Assembly: GCA_015680685.1 (NCBI GenBank)
Contig: MNCI01010387.1
Coordinates: 139,684 to 203,683 of the forward strand
Length of the DNA stretch: 64,000 nucleotides
Source: Gnetum montanum
Lineage: Eukaryota > Streptophyta > Gnetopsida > Gnetales > Gnetaceae
Direction of reading: 5' to 3'
Part shown: positions 44,486 to 56,005 of the stretch, piece by piece
Layout of the letters: the number at the start of each line of letters is the position of its first letter
Numbering within the stretch: the first letter of the stretch is position 1
Program-made: the position numbers and the translations under genes
The notes under the pieces: generated by a model
What the model was told of the DNA's origin: nothing
Databases searched by the model: none
Seen by the model: only the letters and a program-made list of their open reading frames with translations

Positions 44486-45593
44486 GTGGCCATCTCCCCC
44501 ATGACTAAGTTGGAAGGAGGAGATCCGAAATAGTGAGCAGGGTTGTCCATCAAGAGAGGTAGCATGTGTACTAGCTATCCTAAGCTCCTATAAAGGTTTG
44601 GTTTGTTGCATGGTGACCAAAATTTTCTTATCTGGGATCTCAGGTTTGTATATTGTCACGGCCCCTAAAGGAAAAGTTGCATAAATAATATAAGGTCCTT
44701 CCCACAGTGTTTGAAATTTAGTACATTGTGGCACATGTGTGGGATTCCAATAGAGAACCTTATCTCCTGGCTAATATTTAACTTTCCTAATTCTTAGGTC
44801 ATGACGTTGTTTATTGAAGGCCTTATGCAATTTGTTAGATGATAGGGCAAATAATCAATTTTCATCTAGCAAGTTAAGGGTTACTAACCATTGTTTCTGT
44901 GCTAGATCAAGGTCAAGGTTGAGGTCACATGTCCTGGATAGTGTACAGAGCTCAGTTTGAATGGGAAGCATTGGTAATTTACCATACACTAACTCATAGG
45001 GACAATAGCCTATAGGGAGTTTCCATGTGGAGTGGTATGCCCAAAGAGCATTTTTCAGTTTAGTGCTCCAATCTTGCCTAAACTTGCTAATGGTTCTTGT
45101 CAACATCTTCGTAATCTCCCTGTTGGTGACTTCTGCTTAACCATTCACTTGGGGTTGGTATGGTGTAGTCAATTTATGCTCAACCCCTAAGTGTTGCATT
45201 AATTTCCAAAAACTTACACCTATGAAGAGTGTACCATTATCTGAAATAAGTGCACGTGGCACACCAAACTTGTTTGTGATTTGTTGTTAAAAAAATCGTG
45301 CAGCTGTAGATGATGTACAATCTTTAACAGTAGCTGCTTCAGCCCATTTTGTTAGGTAATCAATGACAACAATAATATAAGCTTTTCCATTCGACATTGG
45401 TGTAATCGGCCCCATAAAATCAATTCCCCAAATGTTGAAGGGTTCTACTAGTTGAATCCATTGTTGTGGATCCTCCATTCTAGCATTCATTCCCCCATCA
45501 CATTGACAGTGCTTACAAGATTGGACAAAATGATGGGCATCCAGAAATAATGTAGGCCAATAATACCCTATGATCTTGATGGACGTTCATCTC
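44486..45593 (-). pseudogene. pol: E7a integrase, C-terminal half
   Basis: Read on minus from the zinc domain (YYWPTLFLDAHHFVQSC, CKHCQCDGGM) into the core: FNIWGIDFMGPITPM (first Asp), KAYIIVVIDYLTKWAEA, ALISDNGTLF (second Asp kept), then GVEHKLTTPY and AEVTNREITK (Glu kept). The C-terminal part reads WSTKLKNALWAYHSTWKLPI, GYCPYELVYGKLPMLP, then QTKPL*ELR and HGGDGHLC. Two stops and a frameshift near 45290 break it. The triad is the best kept of the three LTR-B integrases here. Confidence 0.88.
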
Positions 45594-45971
45594 CCAGTAA
45601 CGATTAGCATTTAGTAATCCCAGCAATGTTGCATTGGTTCAGGATGTATACGACAAGTGGGAACGGATGCTGGTGTTAGGATTAGTTAGAACTTAGTTAA
45701 TGAGTAGTTAAGTTAAATTAGTCACTTAGTTACCTCTCTCCTTTCCTACTAGCACAAGACATAGAAACATAAAAGTTATAAAAATCATATGCCTCAAGCT
45801 TACTTAACCATACAATCGTGACATACAGGTAAGCTTGGGAAGACAATGATCAACCAACCCATCCTTGTTCCAGAAGGGTGCATAAGCACTTAGTCCTTGG
45901 AATTTGACTGGATCATGCGTGAAACGCTTGTATTCGTATGGTTGAGCATAGGAGTACCTTGCCACTCATTG
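45594..45971 (+). repeat. E7b 5' LTR, 3' part only
   Basis: Reads CAGTAACGATTAGCATTTAG ... TTGCCACTCATTG, the reverse of other LTR-B copies in the window. The U3 region and TATA box are missing. The final dinucleotide is TG instead of CA. Confidence 0.85.
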
Positions 45972-45972
45972 T

Positions 45973-45990
45973 TGGTACCATTGCCGGGGA
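45973..45990 (+). other. E7b primer-binding site
   Basis: TGGTACCATTGCCGGGGA follows the LTR end and compares with TGGCGCCGTTGCCGGGGA of Athila/Tat-like elements. Confidence 0.85.
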
Positions 45991-46108
45991 CTTAGTTATT
46001 TGTGCGCTAACTAGAACATAGGAAATCATTCACATCATTAGAATGAACCGTTAGGTTTGGTTGAAAAAATAATAAACAAGAATACATTACACACTGAATA
46101 GACAAGTA

Positions 46109-48500
46109 TGTCTCCTTCTTCGTATGAAAGCGCCTCACCCCCAAGGTCTGAAAATAGGAAATAGTCAACAGCGTAATACACATGACGTTGATCCACTAGT
46201 CCCTCAACAAGTTCGAGTGGTATATATTCATCCCAATGAGTATATACCAGACTTCACTTTTATCCTCCATCAAGACAAACAACTATGTTGGCGAGACTTA
46301 GAAGGTAACATAGTGTTACCTTCAATCGTTCAATCCTAAGCATGCTTCTTTGTGCTATTACACGAATTGGCATGCTGCACTTACACGCAGAATACATTGT
46401 GCACGACCATGACTCGAGAGAATACTATCCCACAGAGGCACATCATCAAAGATACTTGCAATAGGAGAGACATCATAAGTCTTTGAAGGGTAAGTGGTCC
46501 CAAGATGCCCCACATGTCTTAAGCAAAAAATGAGGGTGGTGAACCTACCTCAGGTAGTTGCCCACACAAAGATGTTCCTCCCTTTAACTTTGGCCGAGGG
46601 GTTATGTATTAGAACCTTCATTCCACTATTCATAACCCAAGTTCTGATACCCACGGACATAAAGGGTCCAAAAAAGGAAAACAGACTCATGATAAAGGTC
46701 AACATTCTAATCGTAATCGTGATTAGGGTCGAGATTGCAGAAGAGAAGGTAGTGGATACCATCATGATGATAGTTCTCCTTCTTCTTCACCTTCATCATC
46801 TCCTTCACATTCTCCTTCAATATCTAGATGCGGTCATAGAGAAAAAGACCATGGTGATAAAGGTAGGCAAAGTGGAAGTCATAGATGAAACAGCTAGGAA
46901 AGGGGAGGAGGGTACTTTAGAGAGTCATGACATAGAAGAAGGGAGAGCAGGGAACAACGTAGGCATCATAGATGCCATGGACAAGACAATTATGATGAAC
47001 CCCTCCTCACTACTTGAAGTATGTTGGACATAACTGAGGCTATTAGAATTCTAACAAGGTATCAAAAAGATAGTAGGACCAAGAGATTAGATATGAACAA
47101 CATCCCACAATTTGAAGGGGGATACAACGCTAATCCTTAGAATCATTTACAAGCATTCCATGATGCATGTGTCTTACAGAACATAGAGAACGAATGGAAA
47201 AAACTTAAGTTGTTCCCATGGAAATTAGTTAAAGAACTAGAAAGGTGGTATTGCTCTTTAGAACTAGAATCCATGCGTAGCTGGAGTACTATGTTAGAAC
47301 TATTTAATGACAAGTAGCAAACATAGTCCCGAGTGTCTAACTTGCGAAAGAAAATCCAAGGCTAGAAACAAGGAGGACATGAACCCTTGGATGCTACCAT
47401 GGGCTAATACTATGCACTATTACATCGTTGTCCTGGCCATGGTTATTCGCAAAGGGATAAACTATGCCATCTCATGGATGGGATTAGGCATGAAACGAGA
47501 AGAACCCTTGGGACTTATGTCCAAGGGAGACTATCCAAGCTTAGGTCCCATCAAATTCAAAGACTATTGGAGCAAGTTGCTAAGGAAGAAGATGAGCTAC
47601 AGAAGAGAGAAAGTGTGGAAGAGTATAACCGAGATCCTTCCCTTCGGAAGATGGGAGTAAGATTTTGTGAGGATGAAGAAGAGTCACCACTTAAGGAGAT
47701 GGTGAATAGGAAAACTTTACCTACCCAAAAGATGACATCAGAAGTTTCAGCAAAGGTAGACCAAATGTGGGATTTCCTATACAATAGATTTCAAATTGTT
47801 CTTAAAATAGTAGAGGAGTCTAGAGAGCAAGGTAGTGAGAAAAGAAAAAAGAAAGAGGCTGAACATGCACATAGCAAGGGTAAGGGCAAAGTTGCCATCA
47901 TTGAAGAGGTTGTGGATTCGAAAGCAGAAAATGATAGTGGATGTGAGATATGTCAATATGACCATCCTAAGGGNNNNNNNNNNNNNNNNNNNNNNNNNNN
48001 NNNNNNNNNNNNNNNNNNNNNNNNNNNNNNNNNNNNNNNNNNNNNNNNNNNNNNNNNNCCCAATGGAACTCCACCACAATCGATTGAGCAATATCAACAA
48101 TGGCAGCACCCACAATCATGGGGAATGCCACCACCAAGGCAATAGTATCCTTACAGGCAACCTGACCTGTATGGATATTATGTGCAGCAGCCAATCTCCC
48201 CACATGACTCTACTGGTCACGTCACTCCTCAACCTCACTACCAAGCCTGCAAGTATTATAGGACTCCCTCTTCTAGAGGCAATATTTCACAAGCATATCA
48301 TCCTTCTCATCCAACCACATCTCTTCCACCAGTAGCTCCACTACCACCTACTCCCACAATGCAAGGTGAAATCCCTACACAACCGCAGCAACGTAATGCC
48401 ACAAGGGTTGTTAACTCTCAACCTACTATTGGTTCCAATAACCAAATGAAGAAAAGACCTTTCTTTAGAACCAATAGTCCAACCAAGCCCTTGTAATTAC
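46109..48500 (+). pseudogene. gag: E7b gag
   Basis: Starts MSPSSYESASPPRSE. A conserved N-terminal block follows (VDPLVPQQVRVVYIHPNEY, FTFILHQDKQLCWRDLEGNI), then a Ser/Arg/His-rich linker. The capsid is at about 47030-47560 (DITEAIRILTRYQKDSR, IPQFEGGYNANP, GIRHETRRTLGTYVQGRL). A coiled basic stretch precedes the knuckle CEICQYDHPKG (47943-47973), at which the 85-N gap begins. A Pro/Gln/His-rich tail follows the gap. Stops and at least four frame changes occur. The knuckle spacing C-x2-C-x3-H is one residue shorter than in copia. Confidence 0.88.
47974..48058. other. Assembly gap (85 N)
   Basis: It interrupts gag just after the His ligand of the zinc knuckle. E8 shows what is probably missing, about 30 residues between HPKG and NGTPP. 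Confidence 0.95.
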
Positions 48501-49190
48501 AAGTGGCTGATTCCTTAGATGCCTCAGTATCAATCAAAACTTTGGAGCCCTCTTCAACCCAATCACCGCACTCAATGCATACGGTCATGCTAACACATGC
48601 CGTCATCGATTGGATCAAAGCTGGTCACCTTCCCAAGAAATTCTCTAATCCTGGGAGTCCTTTGACATACTTACAAATCGCTAAAAATGTGTCGTGCAAG
48701 GCTCTTTTGGATTCAAGTTCCGATGTCAACTTGATTTCTCAAGAAATGTATAAGACCTGGAACCTATCTCCATTGAAAAAGAGTAACATCTGTCTAGAGT
48801 TGGCCGACCAGTCCATCACTGTCCCATTGGGACTGGTGGAAGACATTGTTACCATTGTTTGTGGGTGGTCATACCTAGTTGACTTCCTGGTGATTTAGGT
48901 AAACAATAGTAAGGGGGACTTCCCAATCATAATGGAAAGAGCATGGCTAAGCACCATCGACACATGCCTAGGAATCCATGATCTTTCCCTAGAAATATCA
49001 AAGAAAAATATATTTAGAAAGATCAAGAAGAAGAAAGTTTTGTGCGTCGCATACAGTGACACAGGGTGTAATTGTGTGCAGAGGTCATGGTTTGTACAAA
49101 GTTTAGCATTGCTTGCATGAAATCAGTGTGCACAAGTGATTAACATACAAAGATGCCTATATGCAATAGCCACATGATAGGAAGATACCC
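48501..49190 (+). pseudogene. pol: E7b protease
   Basis: Retropepsin-type region: HTVMLTHAVIDWIKAGHLPK, then CKALLDSSSDVNLISQEMYK. The active-site triplet is DSS, whereas E8 keeps DSG. After LELADQSITVPLGLVEDIVT a TAG (48896) and then IIMERAWLSTIDT, the flap-to-C-terminus part. It is followed by VAYSDTGCNCVQ. Confidence 0.85.
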
Positions 49191-49195
49191 AGTGG

Positions 49196-50110
49196 TTGAT
49201 AGCTAATCAAGAAATCAGTTCACTCATATGCATGGAACCAACTGAGGGTTTAACTTGTGCTTACATCGATAGCATAGACGTATTAGAGCAAGTCCACCGC
49301 CAACTTCCAAGTCTTAACCTTAAAAATATCAACTGGGGGAAGTTGGAAATCCCTGAGAAATTTAAGCAAGATCCCCTCAAGCTAAAACCATTGCCCATCA
49401 ATATGGAATACACGTTCCTTCAAAATGGAAAATCGATAATTATCAATGCTAAGCTTGCTCCTCAACAGAAAGAAGAATTGCTAAAGGTAATAAATAAATG
49501 GTCAGAAGCCTTCACTTGGCCATATCCTGAATTAACTAGAATAGATCCTAAGATGTGCCAACATAGAATTTACACTGACCCCTCCATGAAGCCTCAAACA
49601 CACCCGCAAAGGCGATTGAACCCTAAGCTGAAGCAAGTAGTTAAGGAAGAAATTAAATAGCTTCTCAAGGTTGGGTTCATATACCCCATTGTTGATAGCG
49701 AATGGGTTAACCGCTTAGTTATTGTACCTAAAACGGGAGGCAAATGGAGGATGTGCATAGATTTCAAGCTACTAAATATGGCAACATTCAAAGATCACTT
49801 TCCATTTCCATTTGTCAACCAAGTCTAAGACATCATCGCAAGGCATCGCTATTACAGTTTTCTAGATGGATATAGTGGATATAACCAAATACAAATAGCC
49901 CCAGAAGACCAAGCCAAGACTATGTTCACCAATTCTTGGGGAACATTCGCATACAAACAGATGTTGTTTGGCTTGTGCAATGCCCCTGCAACATTTCAAC
50001 GACTAGTTCTAAGCATATTCCAACAGTAGATAGGGAATGGCATGGAGGTCTTTATGGACAACTTCTTCACTTATGGAGAAAACTTTGATCAAGCCTTGGA
50101 TCGGTTGGAG
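49196..50110 (+). pseudogene. pol: E7b reverse transcriptase
   Basis: A connecting region (MEPTEGLTCAYIDSIDVLEQ, INWGKLEIPEKFKQDP) leads into RT: YPELTRIDPKMCQHRIYTDP, WVNRLVIVPKTGGKWRMCID, HFPFPFVNQV*, YYSFLDGYSGYNQIQIAPED, FGLCNAPATFQRLVLSIFQQ*. The catalytic strand reads VFMDNFFTYG where the clade has VFMDDF, so the second catalytic Asp is Asn. Three TAG/TAA stops are present. Confidence 0.9.
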
Positions 50111-50860
50111 CAAGTGTTAAAAAGATATGTAGAAATCAATTTGAGGCTCAACTGGCAGAAAATCCATTTGATGGTCCAAGGCATAGTACTAGGGCACAAA
50201 ATCTCACACATAGGGATAGAGGTAGACCTCGAGAAAATCAATATTATCCAAGGAATTACCCATCAACTGGAAACTATCATAGATATTTGGTCATTCCTTG
50301 AAGATACTGGCTACTATAGGAGATTTATTGAGAACTTTTCAAAGGTTTCCAAACCATTGGTGGAATTAATGAAAAAGGATGTACCTTTCAAGTGGACTAG
50401 GGATTGTGAATTAGCTTTCCAAACTCTAAAACAAAAGCTAGTAGAAACACCCATTCTCCAAGCTCCTAACTGGTCCAAACCATTCCATATCATGACTGAC
50501 GCATCCAGCTATTCTTTAGGAGCCATACTTACACAGTTAGATGACTAGATGCATCCTTATTACATCTACTATGAAAGTAGAAGTATCACTAGTGCACAAC
50601 TTAACTACACTACTACAGAGAAAGAATTAATGGTTGTAGTGTTTGCACTAGAAAAGTTTAGAGACTATGTATTAGGATATAAAGTATATATACATGTAGA
50701 TCATAGTGCAATCTGGTTCCTCATGAATAAGCCAATGGTAAGTCCTCATATCATATGATGGCTTGTAATCTTACAAGAGTTCGATTTAACGATAATCGAT
50801 CACAAGGACACCGAGAATGTAGTTGCTGATCATTTATCTCGATTGCAATGGGACAAAAAA
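50111..50860 (+). pseudogene. pol: E7b RNase H
   Basis: RT connection (KINIIQGITHQLET, GYYRRFIENFSKVSKPLVEL) then RNase H: ILQAPNWSKPFHIMTDASSY (first Asp), SLGAILTQLDD, ITSAQLNYTTTEKELMVVVF (Glu), YKVYIHVDHSAIWFLMNK and HKDTENVVADHLSRLQWD at the end. Two stops (50546-50548 and about 50756). Confidence 0.88.
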
Positions 50861-52246
50861 GAGGATGAGTATCCAATTTCTGATCATTTCCCTAATGAAT
50901 TCCTCTTTGCTAGTGTAGTGAATAATCAATCACCCATGAAGAAAAACTGGTACAGTAGCATTTTTACCTATCTCATCACCCAAAAAACACCACAAGAGTT
51001 GAACCTTAAGAAGAAACAACAGTTTCTTCACCAAGCCAAGTACTTTATGGAGATCAATGGGCAACTTTACAAAGTGTGTCCCAATGGCTTGGTTCAATGG
51101 TGTGTTCCCGATATAGATCAACTGCAAGTTCTCCAAGATGCTCATGAGGGTCCTTATGGGGGTTATTACGTTGGGAGATGAACGGCCATCAAGATCCTAC
51201 TTGCAAGATATTATTGGCTTACATTATTTCGGCACGTCCATCATTTTGTCCAATCTTGTGAGTGTTGTCAATGTGATGGGGGAATGACTGCTAGAATGGA
51301 GGGTCTACAACAATGGATTACACCAATGTCCAATGGAAAAGCTTATATTATTGTTGCCATTGATTACCTAACAAAATGGGCCGAAGTTGCTACTATTAAA
51401 GATTGTACATCATCTACAGTTGCACAATTTATTAAACAACAAATCATAAGTAGGTTTGGTGTGCCGCGTGCACTTATTTCAAATAATGGTACACACTTCA
51501 TAGGTGTAACTTTTTGAGAATTAATGGAATGCTTAGGGGTTGAGCATAAATTAACTACACTATACCACCACCAAGCGAACAGTCAAGTAGAAGTCACCAA
51601 CAAGGAGATTACGAATATATTAACAAGAATCATTAGCAAGTTTAGGCGAGACTGGAGCACTAAATTGAATGATGCTCTTTGGGCATACCACTCCACATGA
51701 AAACTCCCTACAGGCTACTCTCCCTATGAGTTAGTGTATGGTAAATTACCAACGCTTCCCATTCAAACTGAGCTCTGTACACTATCCACGACATGTGACC
51801 TCAACCTTGACCTTGATCTAGCACAGAAACAATGGTTAGTAATCCTTAACTTGCTAGATGAAAACTGATTAGCTACCTTGTCATCTAGCAAATTGCACAA
51901 GGCCTTCAATAAACAACATCATGACTTAAGAATTAGGAAAGTTAAATATCAGCCAGGATATAAGGTTAACTACTAGAATCTCACACATGTGCCACAATGT
52001 ACTAAATTTCAAACACTGTGGGAAGGACCTTATATTATTTATGCAACGTTTCCTTTAGGGGCCATGACAATATACAAACTTGAGAGTCTGAAAAAGAAAC
52101 TTTTGGCCAACGTGCAACAAACCAAACCTTTCCAAGAGCTTAGGACAGCTAGTACATATGCTACCTCTCTTGATGAACAAACCTACTCACTATTTTGGAT
52201 CTCCTCCTTCCAACTTAGTCATGGGGGAGATGGCCACCTATGCTAA
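50861..52246 (+). pseudogene. pol: E7b integrase with a 17-residue deletion
   Basis: HHCC zinc domain (FRHVHHFVQSCECCQCDGGM), then the core. Between LQQWI and TPMSNGKAYIIV a 51-bp in-frame segment present in E7a (QLVEPFNIWGIDFMGPI) is absent, removing the first catalytic Asp. The second motif reads ALISNNGTHF, so that Asp is Asn. Glu is kept (SQVEVTNKEI). C-terminal blocks WSTKLNDALWAYHST, GYSPYELVYGKLPTLP and QTKPFQELR lead to the end at HGGDGHLC. Confidence 0.9.
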
Positions 52247-53289
52247 CCATTCTAGGCCATCAGTTCTTTTTGAATTTTTGTTTTACACATTTTTTGTTTT
52301 ACATATTCTTTCAACTTTTCTTATTTTTGTTTTACACCATTGTTCATGTTTTTACTGTTTCTTTATTTTCTTGATTTACTTTTATTCATCATCTAATAAG
52401 TGCTCATGATGGTGGACTGAATTACATCATATTAATTGCTAATTTTTGATTTTTACCTTTGAATTATGATGCTAATATTAAGGTATGATTCTTTTGGTAA
52501 AACAAGGAATGGGTCCACGTTGTCTGCTCATCCATACAACTCTATGGTCTCCTTTGGCTTGGAACTGTACAATCCCCTTTTATTAAGTAAACTTGTTAAT
52601 GAATTGGTGGTTGGGTATTTTTCAAACCAAGGAAAGACTCAAAGGATGAAAAGGATGTGACTTCAAGGGGATTCGATGCATTGGTGCTAGCCATTCTCTT
52701 GAGTCCTTGGATGCTTTTTCTTGGGTTTTTCGCCATTTTGACATTGTTCAAATATCAAGAAGCTGAGTGAATAAAAATAAGTCTTTGCATGATGTGGTTC
52801 TCATGCATAAACATCAAAAAAAAGAGAAAAAAGAGAAAAAGGTGAGAATTCAAAACACACCCCTTAGACATAATAAAGCAATATGGGCTACAAGCACTAG
52901 TTATGGCACTGGAAAGACATGTTACCCATGCCTAAAGGTTCCCTCTAACTAAGGCCCTTTCTTGCTTCCTACTTCTCCATCTCACTCTCCTTGAGATGGT
53001 AGTTACTCTTTGTGGAAGCATTCTTGTTGCCTCAAGAGGATGGATTGGCCAAGTGTATTGATGCGAGGTCACTGAATGTGGTTGGTTTGAGCCTGGATTT
53101 GGGATGAGTTCTACTCAATTATCTTAACCATGAAAGACACAAGGGGCTTTACACAACCTTGTTCTTAGAATTCCATTCCATTTTCTCCTCTTCATCTTTC
53201 TTTCCATTTTCCACCTCATTGCCAGTTTTATCATTAGTTCATTCTAGGTTGATGCATTGTTTTTCTTTGGTGAATTCTTGTGGGTAAGT
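52247..53289 (+). other. E7b 3' untranslated region, truncated
   Basis: Non-coding, matching E7a and E8. It begins just after AGTCATGGGGGAGATGG (52218-52234), the internal polypurine-like site. Repeated TTTTTGTTTTACA phrases lie at 52267-52345. It stops at the N at 53290, about 0.9 kb before a polypurine tract and 3' LTR would be expected. Confidence 0.75.
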
Positions 53290-53290
53290 N
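53290..53290. other. Single N at an orientation switch
   Basis: Left of it lies + strand 3' untranslated sequence of E7b; right of it lies minus-strand 5' leader of another copy. It is probably an assembly join. Confidence 0.8.
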
Positions 53291-53362
53291 TCCCAATGAT
53301 ATGAATGATTTCCTATGTTCTACATAGCGTACAAACAACTAAGTCCTTGGCAACGGTGCCAA
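53291..53362 (-). other. LTR-B 5' leader and primer-binding site
   Basis: On minus, TTGGCACCGTTGCCAAGG directly follows the LTR at 53363 and is the PBS. The next 40 bp lead toward gag but stop at the N. The first 33 bases on + (53291-53323) are identical to the last bases of the window. Confidence 0.85.
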
Positions 53363-54130
53363 TGATGAGTGGCGAGGTACCCCTACACTCAACCATACAA
53401 ATACGAGCGTTTCATGCACGATCTCGTTGAACTCCAAGGACTAAGTGCTTACGTGCCTTAATGGAACACTTAAGGTTAATCAATCACTATCTTCCTAGAC
53501 TTACTTGTATTTTCACGGTTGTATGGTTAAGTAAGCTTGAGGTATATGATTTGTATAACTTTTATCTTTTTAATGTCTTTATGCTAAGAGGGGAAGGTGA
53601 AGAGAACCAAGTGACTAACTTACATTAACTATTCAGTAACTAAGTTCTAATTGTTCCTAACACCAGTATCTGTTCCCACTTGCCGCACACATCCTGAACT
53701 AGTGCAACACTATTGGGATTACCAAATGCTAATCGTTACTGGGTTACCAAGTGCTACACACATGCTCGAAGCGATCATACTGAGTGTACTTAACTAAGAG
53801 GATCAAAGGTTGAGAGAGAGACTAATTAACGAGGAAAGCATTAAAACATTCAAAAATAATTAATTACTATTTAGCTTAATCTGTATGCTACAAGGTTTAT
53901 CATAAAGTTCATTTTTATTGTCGTACAAAAATGTGTGCTTAGATACAAATTGCTTGAATAAAGATCTGTTCACTCTATGACTCCTAATGCGGGCACACAT
54001 GAATTATTCTAACTCTGGAATGGTAAAACTACAAAAGTTTAGCTAAGGGTCTAAGTCTAACTCCCCTAAACAAGGAAAGCCACCTCTTATTTATAGATAA
54101 TGAGGCAGGACATGATATCGCGGCTCATCA
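53363..54130 (-). repeat. LTR-B between two internal regions
   Basis: 768 bp, TGATGAGTGGCGAGG ... CGCGGCTCATCA. TATTTATA at 54089-54096 is its TATA box in reverse. The left neighbour is a PBS, the right neighbour a polypurine tract, so it acts as 3' LTR for E8 and as 5' LTR for whatever lay to the left. Confidence 0.9.
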
Positions 54131-56005
54131 TACCCCCATGACTGAATGAAAACTTGTCCTTGAGTTCCTTACAAAATATTGGGAAGGTATGGGATTATTG
54201 ACTTCAATGACACTAATGGTGAATTGGGTGACACGTGAACAGATCATCATTACAATACATGGCAATATTAGTGTTCATCACCACAAGAGTGAATACTATA
54301 CACATTTGACATCCAGCCTTATTTGGCAGCTGAGAAAGAAGAGAGAGAGAAAAAAAAGAAGATGTGTTGTTGTTGATGCCAGGATTGCGCCTTTCATTGT
54401 CCATCCATAACCGCGCCATCAATCTTGTTCCTTGCATTACTATTCTAGCACCAGTCCATCCTAAGTGTTTCCTCCAACTCCAATCCATTATTGTATGATT
54501 GCCATCTGCACACACAACACAATCTCCTATTAGAAAGGATAAAAATCACAATGCAATTAATACCTAGCCTCGGTGTACGGTCCATTGGCTAAGTTGTGAT
54601 ATGGCTAATACGGATTTTGGAGATATAACATTGGTGACTACCCAAGGTGTAGGGGTTAGGAGAAAATTGAAAAAATTGGACTAGGATCTCCATGATGAAG
54701 AGCGATCCTTCGGTAGCGATAGAATGGAAAAATAGAAGGAATAAGAAAGATGGAGAAAAAAAATAATGGCAACGCTGATAAAATGGATGTTAGAGGTGGA
54801 AATGAACAGAATAAATGTTGATTGCAATAATGTTTAAGGGAAAGAAGTTAACTGATGCACCAATTAGGAATGCCAGTGGGTCCTTCCCAAAGCAGGCGCA
54901 TGCCCTTAATGCCCTGACAATCCCACATTCAAAGAATCCCTAGGCTCTGGAAATGTCATTTGGAGGTAAGAGTTAAAGTCTTAACCATAAGATTTTACCA
55001 ACAAGAACACAATGCATCAACCAAAATATAGACTACTGATACAGCCAGCAATGAGGTGGAAAATGGAGAAAGAATGATGAGGAGAGAGAATGGAATGGAG
55101 TCCCAAGAAGAAGGTGGTGTACATCCCTTTGTGTATTTATGGTTAATGTGACTTAGTAGATCTCATTCCAAATCTAGCCTCAAACAAGCCACATCCAGTG
55201 ACTTTGCATTAATACACTTGGCCAATCCATCCACTTGAAGTAACTAGAATGCTTTCGTCAAAGATTCACCACCATTCCTAGGAAATGAGAAAGGAAAAAG
55301 TAGGAAGTGAGAGAGGGCCTTAGTTAGAGGGAATAGGTTTGTTTAGTTCCATAACCAGTGCTTGTAGTCCAAATGATTATTTTATCTAAGGGATGTGCCT
55401 TGAATTCTCACTTCTTCTTCTTTTTTTTTTTTTTGCGTGAGAATCACACCATGCAAAGACTTATTATTTTTATTGGCTCAGCTTCCCAAAAATGAAGTAA
55501 TGTCAGAATGGTAAGGAAAACTCAAGAAGAAAACATCCAAGCACCCAAGAGAATAGCCAACAAAAATGCATCAAATCCCCTTGAAGTCACACCATTTTTC
55601 AATCCTTGAGTCCTTCCATAGTTTGAGAAATGCCTAGTCACCAATTCGTTGATAGTTCTATGATTTAAAGAAGGGGACTGTACATTTCCAAGCCAAAAGA
55701 GACCATAGAAATTCATGGATGCATGGATGATGTGGACTCATTACCTGTTATATCAAAAAGAACCATACCTTAGTATCAACATTATAACTCAAAGGTAAAA
55801 ACCAAACATCAGCAATCAATAGAATACAGTTCATACCACCATCAGGAGTACTTATTAGGTGATGAACTAAACAATCACACAAAGAAATGAAAACGTATAA
55901 ACGATGTTGCAAAAAAAAATAAGAAAAGTTAAAGAAATTTGTAAAAAAAATGTGTAAAACAAAAACTTAAAAAGGAACTAAGGGCCTCAATTGATCAACA
56001 TAGGT
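54131..56005 (-). other. E8 3' untranslated region
   Basis: Non-coding. CCCCCATGACTGA occurs twice, at 54133-54145 next to the LTR and at 56014-56026 at the end of pol. On minus both read TCAGTCATGGGGG. A pyrimidine run lies at 55411-55434. Confidence 0.78.

Larger units (their letters stand above)
41618..45593 (-). mobile_element. E7a: 3' half of an LTR-B gypsy element
   Basis: 3' LTR 41618-42548, polypurine tract beside it, 3' untranslated region 42549-44485 and the integrase C-terminal half up to 45593. There the minus-strand element stops inside the integrase zinc domain and an LTR-B in the opposite sense begins, sharing CCCA. Gag, protease and RT of this copy are missing. Confidence 0.85.
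45594..53289 (+). mobile_element. E7b: LTR-B gypsy element, 5'-truncated LTR
   Basis: Plus orientation. It has the last 378 bp of the 5' LTR (45594-45971), PBS, gag (46109-48500), protease, RT, RNase H, integrase and part of the 3' untranslated region, ending at the N at 53290. Domain order (PR-RT-RH-IN), the Athila/Tat-type PBS and RT wording (SFLDGYSGYNQIQIAPED, FGLCNAPATFQR) place it in the OTA clade of Ty3/gypsy. No chromodomain or clear envelope-like ORF is seen. Confidence 0.9.

Noticed and set aside
52158-52409. Conserved small ORF after pol with hydrophobic segments, also at 44281-44565, possibly envelope-like
   Set aside because: The hydrophobic part is encoded by T-rich TTTTTGTTTTACA repeats, the frame is broken in E8, and the upstream half simply overlaps the pol terminus. 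There is no signal peptide or envelope feature.
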